A stretch of DNA of 64,000 bases from Novosphingobium sp. G106 (GCF_019075875.1 NZ_JAHOOZ010000001.1:2480001-2544000), one strand, 5' to 3'. Shown: positions 28,642-38,795, counted from the stretch's first letter. Numbers and translations: made by a program. The notes: generated by a model from the letters alone, not told the origin.

Positions 28642-28658
28642 ATACCCGGACCGGGTAT
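28642..28658. promoter_or_regulatory. 17-bp palindrome upstream of rpoH
   Basis: ATACCCGG-A-CCGGGTAT, perfect 8-base arms, ending 6 bases before the first possible rpoH start codon. Position and symmetry fit an operator or a small hairpin that limits translation start. The rest of the gap (28659-28908) holds only the 9-base inverted repeat GCACCGTCG/CGACGGTGC around 28825-28893. Confidence 0.5.
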
Positions 28659-28908
28659 TCTAAGTGACGCCTGGAAAATTGCCTTCACCAGTGCGATTTG
28701 TAAATGCGGTCCGCATTGGTTCAACCCCGATCAGCGACGACCTTTTCTGCGTGGCGGAAGCTTCACGGGCGATGTGATCATTCTCGCGGGCTTACTGGAT
28801 CGAAGCCGCATCCTACCCGGGTGAGCACCGTCGGCATTTCCGGCCAAGCTTCCAGCTTGCTCGAAATAGGTTCCAGGAAGCGACGGTGCCCACTCCAGGG
28901 CAACGGGC

Positions 28909-29094
28909 TCAGGCGGCCTTGCGATCCGCTTCGGTCGCTGACCAGGCTGCCATTTGATCCTTCACGGCCAATTTGAGCTTCTTGAGCCGGCCGATGAGAA
29001 ATTGGCGCGGAAAGGGACGCAGTTCCTCTTCGCGAATCTCAGCATCGAGGCGAGCGTGTTCGCGCTCTAGATAGCGAAGATAATGGTCGTTCAT
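28909..29094 (-). CDS. YdcH/DUF465 small helical protein
   Basis: 61 residues, charged alpha-helical hairpin: YLEREHARLDAEIREEELR then RLKKLKLAVKDQM. Matches the DUF465 family in size and the LKKLKLxxKD signature; function unknown. AUGAGGAAC 8 bases before the ATG at 29094 acts as ribosome site. A related gene lies at 61421. It is located just after the groESL terminator. Confidence 0.8.
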   Translation of the reverse strand: MNDHYLRYLEREHARLDAEIREEELRPFPRQFLIGRLKKLKLAVKDQMAAWSATEADRKAA

Positions 29095-29126
29095 CGTCGA
29101 GTTCCTCATGTTCGATCCGATGGTAG

Positions 29127-29159
29127 GCCTTGGCGGCGCGGCTGGCGTGCCGCCAAGGC
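29127..29159 (-). terminator. terminator of groESL operon
   Basis: Perfect 11-base arms GCCTTGGCGGC and GCCGCCAAGGC with an 11-base loop, 50 bases past the groEL stop. Confidence 0.7.
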
Positions 29160-29209
29160 GGGGTTGCGAGACGGTCATCAACGGTCGGCAACGCCGGCCA
29201 CTTGGTAGA

Positions 29210-31206
<1,997 letters not shown>

Positions 31207-31277
31207 GCATAACCTCCAGATGCAAATCGTGGATTGAACAGGCCTGTCGTTCATCCGAACGCCAGGTTCCGCGCAAC

Positions 31278-31303
31278 TAGGAAGCCCCATTTTTTCATTC
31301 AAG
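31278..31303 (-). promoter_or_regulatory. sigma32-like promoter of groESL
   Basis: Minus-strand CTTGAA (31303-31298), 13 bases, then CTTCCTA (31284-31278). The -35 matches the RpoH consensus; the -10 is partial. It lies between CIRCE and groES, giving a leader of about 60-70 bases. The transcription start is inferred. Confidence 0.5.
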
Positions 31304-31320
31304 AGGGGAACCGAAAAAAA

Positions 31321-31347
31321 TTGGCACTCTAGGATTGCGAGTGCCAA
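31321..31347. promoter_or_regulatory. CIRCE operator (HrcA site)
   Basis: TTGGCACTC, nine bases, GAGTGCCAA: the exact 9-9-9 CIRCE layout, with one symmetric change from the usual TTAGCACTC. HrcA binds it and represses groESL at normal temperature. It lies between groES and the divergent gene at 31478, so it could also affect that operon. Confidence 0.92.
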
Positions 31348-31477
31348 TACCCTCCTTATCAGCAGCTTAGGAGGCAAAATCCCTCTTGACGCGGCGCAAC
31401 GTCGCACCAAAATCTGAACGGCGCGCGGCGCTGCCCACGCGCCAAAGAGGAGCGACACAAAGAAAGGAGGCACGGCC

Positions 31478-31714
31478 ATGTCGCAGCCATTTTCCCGTTT
31501 TCTTCATCCCTTTGAAGTTTCGCGCCATCCGCGCCTGGAGCCGGAAGTGAAGCGCGCGATTCTCGCATCCTGGGCATCGGATCGATGCGCGGTGCGCAAC
31601 CAGCCAGCCCTGAGAAAGCCGCCCGGTGCCAGGCGTGCGGTCTCGATCGACGACATCCTTGCCGCGATGCACGACCTGGACGAGGGGCCGGATCAGACGC
31701 GGTCGCTGCAATGA
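31478..31714 (+). CDS. small hypothetical protein, first gene of Usg operon
   Basis: 78 residues, basic N-terminal half ([22 protein letters not shown]), acidic end ([17 protein letters not shown]). No known domain. Strong AAAGGAGG before the ATG. Its stop overlaps the next start (ATGA), so it is translated with usg. It could be an adaptor-like small protein, but nothing proves it. Confidence 0.75.
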   Translation: MSQPFSRFLHPFEVSRHPRLEPEVKRAILASWASDRCAVRNQPALRKPPGARRAVSIDDILAAMHDLDEGPDQTRSLQ

Positions 31715-31980
31715 CGGAGCGAGGCTTCATCGTGCAGTTGAAGGGCTACGGGCTGACAACGGCTGAAATCCATTTCTACAGGTCCGATGCTCCCTCACTC
31801 CTCCAGCTGTTTGTCTGGCAGGAATACGATCTCGCGCCCGATTTTCCGGTATTGTTCGAGTTTCTCGACCACTGGCGGCGCGAGATCGAGGCCGCGCTCC
31901 ACTCGGTCCGGATTGCCCACGATCGGCTGATCTGTCCGACAGAGTGGCGGGCGGTCGATGGCGTGATCGCGATCCAGTGA
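31711..31980 (+). CDS. usg: Usg-family protein
   Basis: 89 residues matching the alphaproteobacterial Usg family: LTTAEIHFYRSDAPSLLQLF, VWQEYDLAPDFPVLFEFLDHW, LHSVRIAHDRLICPTEWRAV. Its molecular function is unknown; it was named for a position upstream of a tryptophan gene elsewhere. Here it is in a stress island with overlapping neighbours on both sides (ATGA before, GTGA after). Confidence 0.82.
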   Translation: MTERGFIVQLKGYGLTTAEIHFYRSDAPSLLQLFVWQEYDLAPDFPVLFEFLDHWRREIEAALHSVRIAHDRLICPTEWRAVDGVIAIQ

Positions 31981-32366
31981 ACGGCGTCCCGCCCAGGCGA
32001 TCGCGTTCGCGCAAGGCCGACTTGCGTTTGCGGCTGGCCTTTGACGACATCATGGAATTTGCGATCGCGCTCCTGTCGATCAGCCCGCGCGAACTCGAAG
32101 CGCTCGGCTGGAGCTTCGACGATCGCAAGCGGTTCCTGGATCACTTTCTAGCCTCGGGCCGCGTCGCGCAGGGCGTAAAGCCCGAGGATCTTAGCAAGAC
32201 GTCGATCGAGATCGGCGTTCCAAAGGGAGATATCGTCAAGCTACAGAAGTTCGCGGTTCGGGAACTGCCAAAGGCAGCGAGCAACGCCGGCGTGATCGAT
32301 CGCGTGCTAACAGCTCTCGACGAAGCCACGCCTGAGAAGGAACGCCAAAAAGCGCCGCGCAGCTAG
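31977..32366 (+). CDS. hypothetical protein, third gene of Usg operon
   Basis: 129 residues, helical; basic start (RRSRSRKADLRLRLAFDD), then ISPRELEALGWSFDDRKRFLDHFLASGR. Not recognised. The GTG at 31977 overlaps the usg stop (GTGA), which decides the start. It ends at the strong terminator at 32365. Confidence 0.7.
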   Translation: MNGVPPRRSRSRKADLRLRLAFDDIMEFAIALLSISPRELEALGWSFDDRKRFLDHFLASGRVAQGVKPEDLSKTSIEIGVPKGDIVKLQKFAVRELPKAASNAGVIDRVLTALDEATPEKERQKAPRS

Positions 32367-32393
32367 CCGGAGCGGCATTGAGCCGCTCCGGCT
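32365..32393. terminator. bidirectional terminator
   Basis: Perfect 12-base arms AGCCGGAGCGGC and GCCGCTCCGGCT with ATTGA loop between convergent genes; the left arm begins at the stop of the upstream gene. Confidence 0.78.
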
Positions 32394-32406
32394 GGAAGAC
32401 CCTTCC

Positions 32407-32949
32407 TTACGTGCTATGGGCAGGCGCCGCGGGCTTCTCTGCGGCTGTGGGGTCAGCGGAAACCCCGCAATCGCCGGACGTCGAGGAGATCACCTTGGGC
32501 TTCCCATTAGGCTCATCGGATGTGATTTCGACGCTGCGCGCGCAAAAGCCCTTGCCGTTCGAGGTCGCGACATAGCTGTAGCGCGCCGTGCCGGCAGGGA
32601 GAGGCCGCACGGATACCCAGTTGGTCAAGGCCGCTTCATCGGCCGGGAACGCCTCAAGCGTGCGAACCTGACGGAACATCGCCTCAAACTGGCGATCCAT
32701 GTCGGCCGAAATACGCTCCAGGTTGGTAAACGGCGCCCAGGCAGGATGCGCCATGAGGGCCGCGAGGTCTGGAATGCGCCGCTCGACGGTCACCTTCGGC
32801 GCGACGTCGCCTTGATATTCAACGCGCGCGACGAGGCCGTCGGGCAAGTTGACCGTCATCGTCTTGTGAAGATTGCCTGCCAGCGCCGTCCCCGCGACCG
32901 CAAGGGCAGCGATGCCGGCGAATATGGCCGTACGAAGAAGCAGTTTCAT
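32407..32949 (-). CDS. exported hypothetical protein
   Basis: 180 residues. Signal peptide MKLLLRTAIFAGIAALAVAGTALA, then a periplasmic body with MTVNLPDGLVARVEYQGDVAPKV and a WAPF aromatic patch; two cysteines (GFCARS, GDCGVS) may pair. GGAGGA lies about 9 bases before the ATG. No domain recognised. The beta-rich VEYQGD segment recalls small stress-induced envelope proteins, but this is only a guess. Confidence 0.75.
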   Translation of the reverse strand: MKLLLRTAIFAGIAALAVAGTALAGNLHKTMTVNLPDGLVARVEYQGDVAPKVTVERRIPDLAALMAHPAWAPFTNLERISADMDRQFEAMFRQVRTLEAFPADEAALTNWVSVRPLPAGTARYSYVATSNGKGFCARSVEITSDEPNGKPKVISSTSGDCGVSADPTAAEKPAAPAHST

Positions 32950-33001
32950 CAATCATCCTCCATAAGTTTGAGGCTTTGAGCCCCGATTGACCTGATCTGG
33001 G

Positions 33002-33445
33002 CTAGCTCGCGAGCCGGAACTTTCCGCAACACAGCTGATGCGGTCCCGTTGGCCAGCAACACAGAGCGGGCGGTGCATCAGGGAGCTTGAGCGGCGCGGG
33101 CACCTTTCGGCCTGGCGTCTCTGCAGCGCAGGTGTACGCCAAGCCCTGCCGCTGGCAGTAGCCCTCGGCCGATGGTCGGTCGGCAAACCGGAGCTCAATC
33201 GTATCGAGCGGGTCGCCGCCACCGATCCAGCCCGTCAGGGTATCTGCCGATGGCCCCCATCTGGGCCGAAAGCGTACGCGCCACTGGCCTCGCCGCGCGC
33301 GGCGACCTTGAACCGTAGCGAGCGGCACAGGTTCGACGATCGCGCGCGTGTCGGGCGGAAACCCGGAGCTTAGCGCAAACTCGTTATCGTTGGCGGAAGG
33401 CCCGGGACAAAAGTCCCGGGCCGAACGATCATGCCGCCTTTCCAT
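33002..33445 (-). CDS. NDUFS4-like (ETC complex I subunit) domain protein
   Basis: The segment WRVRFRPRWGPSADTLTGW, then GGDPLDTIELRFADRPSAEGY and CQRQGLAYTC, fits the complex I accessory-subunit domain (NDUFS4/PF04800). The C-terminal tail is cysteine-rich (ALCCWPTGPHQLCCGKF). The start is uncertain: the ATG at 33445 lies inside the end of the hsp20 gene, with no clear ribosome site. It is not with nuo genes, so a role in complex I is inference from fold only. Confidence 0.6.
   Translation of the reverse strand: MERRHDRSARDFCPGPSANDNEFALSSGFPPDTRAIVEPVPLATVQGRRARRGQWRVRFRPRWGPSADTLTGWIGGGDPLDTIELRFADRPSAEGYCQRQGLAYTCAAETPGRKVPAPLKLPDAPPALCCWPTGPHQLCCGKFRLAS
33399..33422 (-). terminator. hairpin just after the Hsp20 gene
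   Basis: Perfect 10-base arms GGCCCGGGAC and GTCCCGGGCC with AAAA loop, 7 bases past the Hsp20 stop, but inside the reading frame of the downstream NDUFS4-like gene. No U-run on the minus strand, so it may only attenuate. Confidence 0.45.
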
Positions 33446-33950
33446 TGACAGGAATCCGGCGAACATTTTCGTTCGCCGCCTCCGTGCGCGGCAGCGTTAC
33501 AGTGAGCACGCCGTTCCGAAAGGTCGCGGTTACCTGGTCACGGTCGACGCCGCGCGGCAGACCTATCCGCCGCTCGAAGCGACCGTAGCTCCGCTCGGAG
33601 CACCCGCGGTACCTGTCCTCCACCTCAGCGCGCTTTTCGCCGCGCAATGTCAGCACGCCTTCCTCGACGGTGAGTTCGACGTCTTTTTCATCGAGGCCGG
33701 GAAGTTCGGCGGTGATGCGGATCTCCTTGTCGGTCTCGCCGAGTTTGACATGCGGCCAGGACAGGTGGCGCTCGAAACCGTCGAAAGCCGGCATGCCGAA
33801 ACTGCGCAGGACGTCATCGAACAGCCGGTTCACGTCGCGGTGAAGCGATAGCAGCGGGTGATCCTCAAGTTCGCTCGCGCGTTCGGCGCTCACCGGAACG
33901 GGCAGCCGGTTTTCCTGCCGGCTCCAGGGAATGAGATCACGAAAGGCCAT
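33429..33950 (-). CDS. Hsp20/alpha-crystallin small heat shock protein
   Basis: 173 residues. N-terminal arm, then the alpha-crystallin domain: VKLGETDKEIRITAELPGLDEKDVEL... with ITAELPGL and the end signature FRNGVLTVTLPRTE, followed by a short tail with RRIPV (I-x-V-like). ATP-independent holdase. Start at 33950 with AGAGGAG about 9 bases upstream. It follows the other Hsp20 gene by 99 bases and may share its promoter. Confidence 0.93.
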   Translation of the reverse strand: MAFRDLIPWSRQENRLPVPVSAERASELEDHPLLSLHRDVNRLFDDVLRSFGMPAFDGFERHLSWPHVKLGETDKEIRITAELPGLDEKDVELTVEEGVLTLRGEKRAEVEDRYRGCSERSYGRFERRIGLPRGVDRDQVTATFRNGVLTVTLPRTEAANENVRRIPVNGKAA

Positions 33951-34049
33951 GATTTTCATCTCCTCTTCTGGCTGGATTGGCTGAGACTGCCGGACGCCGC
34001 TCGCTGGGGTACGGGCAAGTCGCGGCTCCGGCAGGCCGGTGGGCGGAGT

Positions 34050-34520
34050 TTAGGCAGGCTCGGTGTCTTTCTCCTTCGTCTCGCCCAATCGTTTGGTGCT
34101 GGCGCTGCCGCCGATCTCGATCCGGCGCGGTTTCATGGCCTCGGGCACAACGCGCTTCATCTCGATAGACAGAAGTCCGTGCTCGAAAGTCGCGGCTCCA
34201 ACTTCGATGAAATCGGCGAGCTGAAAACGCCGTTCGAATGCGCGGGCCGCGATACCTCGGTGAATATATTCACCCTTGTCGGCGTCGTCGGCACGCTTGC
34301 CCGTAACGGTCAGCAGGTTCTGATGGGCGACTATCTCAATGTCTTCCGGCCGGAAACCAGCAACGGCGACGGTAATGCGGAAATTATCGCCGTCGATTTT
34401 CTGGATGTCGAAAGGCGGATAGCCATCTTCCTCCCGGGCGCCCGCTTCGAGCAGGTTGAACAAGCGGTCGAATCCGACCGTGGAACGGCGATAGGGGGTA
34501 AAGTCAAAGGCTGTTCTCAT
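34050..34520 (-). CDS. Hsp20 small heat shock protein (IbpA-type)
   Basis: 156 residues: MRTAFDFTPYRRSTVGFDRLF start typical of IbpA-like proteins, then PFDIQKIDGDNFRITVAVAGF, LLTVTGKRAD, IAARAFERRFQLADF, and GLLSIEMKRVVPE. A holdase that keeps heat-damaged proteins soluble. The ribosome site GGAGGA lies within a hairpin that fits a ROSE thermometer (34522-34618). Confidence 0.94.
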   Translation of the reverse strand: MRTAFDFTPYRRSTVGFDRLFNLLEAGAREEDGYPPFDIQKIDGDNFRITVAVAGFRPEDIEIVAHQNLLTVTGKRADDADKGEYIHRGIAARAFERRFQLADFIEVGAATFEHGLLSIEMKRVVPEAMKPRRIEIGGSASTKRLGETKEKDTEPA

Positions 34521-34521
34521 T

Positions 34522-34618
34522 TCCAAATCCTCCAATGAGCAATTTGACCCTGAGATGCGCCGGTAACGAAGAGCCGACGCTCTCGATGTCCAACCGGACC
34601 CGGTTTGGCGTCCGGTAC
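34522..34618 (-). promoter_or_regulatory. ROSE-like RNA thermometer in hsp20 leader
   Basis: The hairpin next to the start codon (minus strand of 34522-34547) pairs UUGCUC with GAGGAU across an AUUG loop, putting the Shine-Dalgarno in the stem with a G-G opposition and U-U mismatch, as in known ROSE elements (U-U/C-G-C-U against AGGA). An upstream stem ACCGGAC/GTCCGGT (10-base loop) also fits the multi-hairpin layout. Melting with heat would free the ribosome site. No fold was computed. Confidence 0.6.
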
Positions 34619-34627
34619 TCAGAGAGC

Positions 34628-34652
34628 TAATTTTGGGCGCGCGGCTTTCAAG
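34628..34652 (-). promoter_or_regulatory. sigma32-like promoter of hsp20
   Basis: Minus-strand CTTGAAA (34652-34646) is a perfect RpoH -35; the AT-rich CAAAATTA (34635-34628) follows and may be the -10. The leader from here to the ATG is about 100 bases, the right size for a ROSE element. Confidence 0.5.
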
Positions 34653-34777
34653 ATGGTTCTGCCAAAATTTTTTGGGGCCGCGGCTGACCGGTTGCGAGCT
34701 TGCAGAGCCTGGCTGGGAACCCGATATCGCCTCAAAATTTGATGGGCATTTCGACCCCAAAGAGGAGAACGGCTACG

Positions 34778-34927
34778 ATGGTATACCGGTTACTGCGGGC
34801 AGACGCTGACGGATCAATAGTGGCACATAGCGACGAACTTGACGGCGAATTGGCCGCGATGACCTGGGCGCGGGATTGGCTGGAAAAGCATGCCGATCAC
34901 GTCGCCGCGGAAGCGAGCGGCACCTAG
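34778..34927 (+). CDS. small hypothetical protein
   Basis: 49 residues (MVYRLLRADADGSIVAHSDE...), acidic, with an AMTWARDWLEKH helix. AGAGGAG 9 bases before the ATG. Divergent from the hsp20 genes. No known family; similar tiny proteins are common in sphingomonads. Confidence 0.6.
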   Translation: MVYRLLRADADGSIVAHSDELDGELAAMTWARDWLEKHADHVAAEASGT

Positions 34928-35450
34928 AAGGCCCGCGTTCGGCTGTGTTCGCTAGGTTCGGGGCGCTCCCCGACCGGCGGCGCGGGGGATGTCACTGCCG
35001 GTATTGCATTCGGTCCGGTCGTGCTCGGCGCACCCCGCTCGACGCCGTGCATTGGGCGGTTGGGTTTATTGGCGAGGCTGGGCGACGCAGCACCATTGGG
35101 GTAGGCCCCCTCGGCTTCCTGGCGCGTGAGCGTAGCAGGCATGTGCCCAGACTGATGGAGGCAATCTAGACGCGGCGCCAAAACACAAATACGCGCTGGC
35201 CCCAGCCTCGTCCTCGGCGTTCGAAACAGTCGAACGCGGTAGGATGCTCCCGGCAAAGAGTAGGACTACCGTTCGTGACCGAGCGTTGGGTGAGCGGACG
35301 GCATGAGCCAGGAGGCGCAAGAACGGCTTCGAACGGCAGAAAAGTCGACGTTAGCGGCGAGGACGGCTTCCAGGCGCGGCTCGAAAGCGCTCGGCCGTCC
35401 TTGGGGAACGGGTAAGCATTCCTATAGCAATTATCGGCAAGGTCGCGAGC
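34928..35450. other. gene-free spacer
   Basis: Only frames of unlikely composition (proline/arginine-rich shadows). No RNA or repeat identified. Confidence 0.5.
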
Positions 35451-35972
35451 ATGCAAACTTTTGCGCTTCCGCCGGCAATCGCTCAACTGGTTCTAGCGCG
35501 TAATGCGGTCCGCGATCACTATCGTCGGATTCTCACACGAGAAGGGTCGGACGTAGACTTGGCATTCACGCTCGATGGCAATCTCATCGGCGATATCGGC
35601 GAGGCGATTGCGGTTGAGCTGTTTGGCGTGAAGCTCGTGGCTGCGCGCTCGAACGAGGGAGTCGACGGCCATGCACCCAACGGACGCTCTGTCCAGGTGA
35701 AGGTGACTGGAACTAGGCGTGGTCCCGCTTTTCGGTGCATTGAGACAAAGGCGGATCATCTACTGTTTTTGGATCTCAACGTGGAAACGGCGACAGGCAC
35801 AGTCATGTTCAATGGGCCCGAACATCTGGTCACAAGATACCTCCCCGAAATTTTCGCCAATCAGCGGATGGTCTCCAGGCGACAGATCATTGATGCCGAT
35901 CGTCTCGTCTCGCCCGCTGATCGGCTGCCAATCCTTTTCGGGTCAGTTGCCCGAAAATCGAGCGACCTTTAA
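35451..35972 (+). CDS. putative PD-(D/E)XK nuclease-fold protein
   Basis: 173 residues. The core LIGDIGEAIAVELFGVKLV...GVDGHAPNGRSVQVKVT matches the order Glu, then Asp, then Gln-x-Lys of PD-(D/E)XK nucleases (positions about 46, 66 and 77-79). The rest is unrecognised. It stands alone without a methylase or helicase, so a restriction role is not supported; it may be a DNA repair or mobile-element enzyme. GC is lower than in the core genes. Confidence 0.6.
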   Translation: MQTFALPPAIAQLVLARNAVRDHYRRILTREGSDVDLAFTLDGNLIGDIGEAIAVELFGVKLVAARSNEGVDGHAPNGRSVQVKVTGTRRGPAFRCIETKADHLLFLDLNVETATGTVMFNGPEHLVTRYLPEIFANQRMVSRRQIIDADRLVSPADRLPILFGSVARKSSDL

Positions 35973-36543
35973 GTTACGTGCATGATACTAGCTACCAGCC
36001 CGACAAGATTGGGACTTAAAAATACCATATCGCGCGGAGGGTTTGCCTCATCAGAGTGTCTGATCGGCTCTCCGGTCAGTCAATGATCCCCGCCACCGTG
36101 CGCAAGCTTGTTCAGCACAGATTGCCAATAGCTGTCCTCACATGCTTGATTGTCATTTTGAGCGCCATGGAGCGGCCGGCGTGAATGAACCCGAAGACAG
36201 CGCGAAAGTGCCCTCGATATACCTTCGCGCCCAGATGTTAACATGATGCGCCCCGACCCTTGTGCAAGGGGCCAGACTAGCCTGTCATGCGCAGTTGTCC
36301 AACGCCGAAAGGGGCGAGTCCCTCGCAGGCACGGTCGGCTTGGAAATCGTTAAGGCCCTCGCCAGGGAAATCGCCTTGGGGCGAAGACTTCTGTGCTGCG
36401 GCTCAACCTGAACGGACGGCTGGTTTCAAGGGGTTCGCTCGTCCTCTCGAATGACCGGTATGTCGGTGGCAACGGCAGGTTTTCCTCCCGAGACCGGCCG
36501 GGCGGCCATCAGCACGATCCGAGCCGGTATGGCGGCGGTCACC
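35973..36543. other. gene-free spacer
   Basis: No supported gene. A short hairpin CCCTTG-TG-CAAGGG lies near 36257-36270. The region may contain decayed genes, as stop codons are frequent in all frames. Confidence 0.5.
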
Positions 36544-36996
36544 TCAATCGCAATGCGCCTGATAGTCAAAATGCATTGGAACCCCGTTTTGTTCTAAATA
36601 TAAATACTGCTTCTCGAATGGCCGCATTGCTATGAAATAAACGTTTGGCTCGCTATCGCTGTTGAGCGTTGGCACCCCCCGATCGGACAGGGCAATTTTA
36701 CCATTGAGTTTTATGAGATATCCTTTCGATTTATACTGTTTATGAACTACCTTCAGGCCATCCGAATTACTATCGCCAGCGACTCTTACAATTCTATCGG
36801 TTATCATAATCCGAGACGATCCATGGACGTAACAGCCGTCTATACTGGCCTCGGGCCAAATATCGCCCATGTAATTACTGGCGCTACGAACATAAACACC
36901 AAAAATACTCGCATTGTTCGCGCTTGCGTCAACGTCATCTCGTTTCACCCCGCTAAAGATGCCCGTCGTCGTTTGACGAAATTGCGGCGCGCCCAT
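36544..36996 (-). CDS. AT-rich hypothetical protein, likely acquired
   Basis: 150 residues with a balanced, polar composition (many Asn, Ser, Tyr, Asp), unlike the Arg/Ala-rich shadow frames nearby. GC of this stretch is clearly below its neighbours. There is no ribosome site before the ATG at 36996, so it may be 5'-truncated or not expressed. No domain recognised (segments DRIVRVAGDSNSDGLKVV, YLYLEQNGVPMHF). Confidence 0.5.
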   Translation of the reverse strand: MGAPQFRQTTTGIFSGVKRDDVDASANNASIFGVYVRSASNYMGDIWPEASIDGCYVHGSSRIMITDRIVRVAGDSNSDGLKVVHKQYKSKGYLIKLNGKIALSDRGVPTLNSDSEPNVYFIAMRPFEKQYLYLEQNGVPMHFDYQAHCD

Positions 36997-37370
36997 TGGC
37001 GGAGGCTGTAAGCTTTTTCTTATGTCCGCAAGGCCGGCGGGGACAGCCTAAACTGACTCTCTGAACGAACAGCCGCTCACATGACGAGGAAGTCGGTCAA
37101 GGTTTAACTTGGTGACCGCATTGGTCGTCTCCTTGGCGATCGGATCCAGGCTTTGCCCGTTGCATGACGCGGATCGACGGATCGACCCATATCCAGCTCA
37201 CATGCGGTCGCCGTCCGGAACGGCTGCACCATTATCCCGCTTGCGGCGGGCACGGGCTCAGGAGGGCGAGACCAGTCTTTCAGGCGGCATTTGAAGCCAA
37301 CAGCCGTTTCGGTTCGCCTCCTGGATCCACGAAGCTGATCGGGCTCCGGGGATGGGTGGAAGGTGCCGGG
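36997..37370. other. gene-free flank of the broken IS110 element
   Basis: No supported gene. It probably includes the downstream non-coding end of the IS110 copy that begins at 37371. Contains GGCCGGCGGGG and GCCGTCCGG-type short inverted stretches. Confidence 0.4.
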
Positions 37371-38528
37371 TCAAGCGGCCTTCATAATGGCTCCTTCGAT
37401 GACCACGCCAGCGGTCGCATACTTCCACAGGGCGATCAGGAGCTTGCGAGCAAGCGCGACGATTGCCGGCTTTTTGTGTCGACCACCGTTGTGTTGCACG
37501 CGCTCCTGGAACCAGCGCGCCAGTGCGGAGTCCGGCTGATAGCGGACCCAGAGCCATGACAGCTCCACCATGGTCGTTCGAAGCCTGGCGTTGCCAGCCT
37601 TGGAGACGCCCTGCTCGTGTCTGATCGAACCGCTTTGCCAGGGCGTGGGTGCCAGTCCAGCATAGGCTGCCAGCTGACGCCGATTATCAAAATGGCGAAA
37701 CAGCCCCTCAGAATAAAGGATTGTCGCGAACTCGGGTCCGATACCTTTAAGGTTGAGGAGCATCGCCGCGGGCGTATTGTCCGCCTGTGCAGCGATGAGC
37801 AAAGCGCGTTCGTCCTCGACGGCTTTGATCTGTTCGATGATCAGCTCGAGACGATCGAGTTATCGATCAATCTGCGACCTGACATGAGCCGCGAGAATGC
37901 GTCCATCGCCTGTTCTGAGGTCTGAGAGGCGACCTCTGCGATCCCGACGGAGCGGCTCATATCCGGTGATGCCTTGGGTGAAGAGCAAACCTTTGATCCG
38001 GTTGATATGCTGGGTGCGCTCGATGATCAGCACCTGGCGCTCGCGGCAGATGCGACGCCGATCTTCCTCCTCGACGCTGGGTGGCCTGACCATCGCGCAG
38101 ACGCGTGGTTCGCCTCGCTTGTAGGCGAGCAAGGCACGGACCAACGCTTCGCCATCGATCTTGTCCGTCTTCGCGCGTCGGCGTCGGCGGGATGTCGCGA
38201 TCGACGCCGGGTCAACGACATGGCTCTCGATACCTTCGCTCTCCAGGACCCGGTGGATCCAGAAACCATCGAGACCGGCCTCCTGGATGACAATGAAGCC
38301 GAACTCCTGTCCGGTTCGCGACCGCGCCTTCGCACGAAGCTGGGCGAAGCGCTCCATCAACCCGGCAACATCGCCAGCCCGGACCACATGCTTCGACATC
38401 CGCTCGCCGGCGCCTGGCGACAAAGACGTGATCAGCCACGTTGATTTAGACAGTTCCATCGAAACGAAGATCGCGCCAAGATCTATACGGATAGCGGCGG
38501 GCACATGGGGTCGATCAGCTGCAAGCAT
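37371..38528 (-). pseudogene. IS110 family transposase with in-frame stop
   Basis: The N-terminal part (AIFVSMELSKSTWLITSLSP, DGFWIHRVLESEGIESHVVDP, AKTDKIDGEALVRALL) and the C-terminal part (LNLKGIGPEFATILYSEGL, AYAGLAPTPWQSG, QGVSKAGNARLRTTMVELSW) are in the same frame, split only by a TAA at 37860-37862 after SQIDR. A single C-to-T change (CAA to TAA, Gln) explains it. The start ATG at 38528 has GGAGG upstream. It is of a different subtype from the IS110 at 25608. Confidence 0.85.
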
Positions 38529-38795
38529 GGTTGCCTCCACGGAGTTAGGGGTCAGCAACCGAACTCTGCCAGAGTGTCAGCCGCTATCCACCCTCGCCAT
38601 GGGATCTTTCAGGGAAGCCAGCCGGCGGTTCGAACGACAGTTGTCGGCGACCATCGCCTGTGCGCCCAAGGCGAGCCCGCTGCCGGCATTGGTCATCCTT
38701 GTTCCGACTTGCGCTGCTGCGGACAGTCGCAGCGAAAAATTGAATTGCATGCATCGAGAAAATGAGTAGCCCAGCTTTGACTATTGGGGATTTCT

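Noticed and set aside
34924..35256. Proline-rich frame in the spacer after the small hsp20-linked gene
   Set aside because: No ribosome site, low-complexity composition, and competing open frames in this GC-rich stretch.
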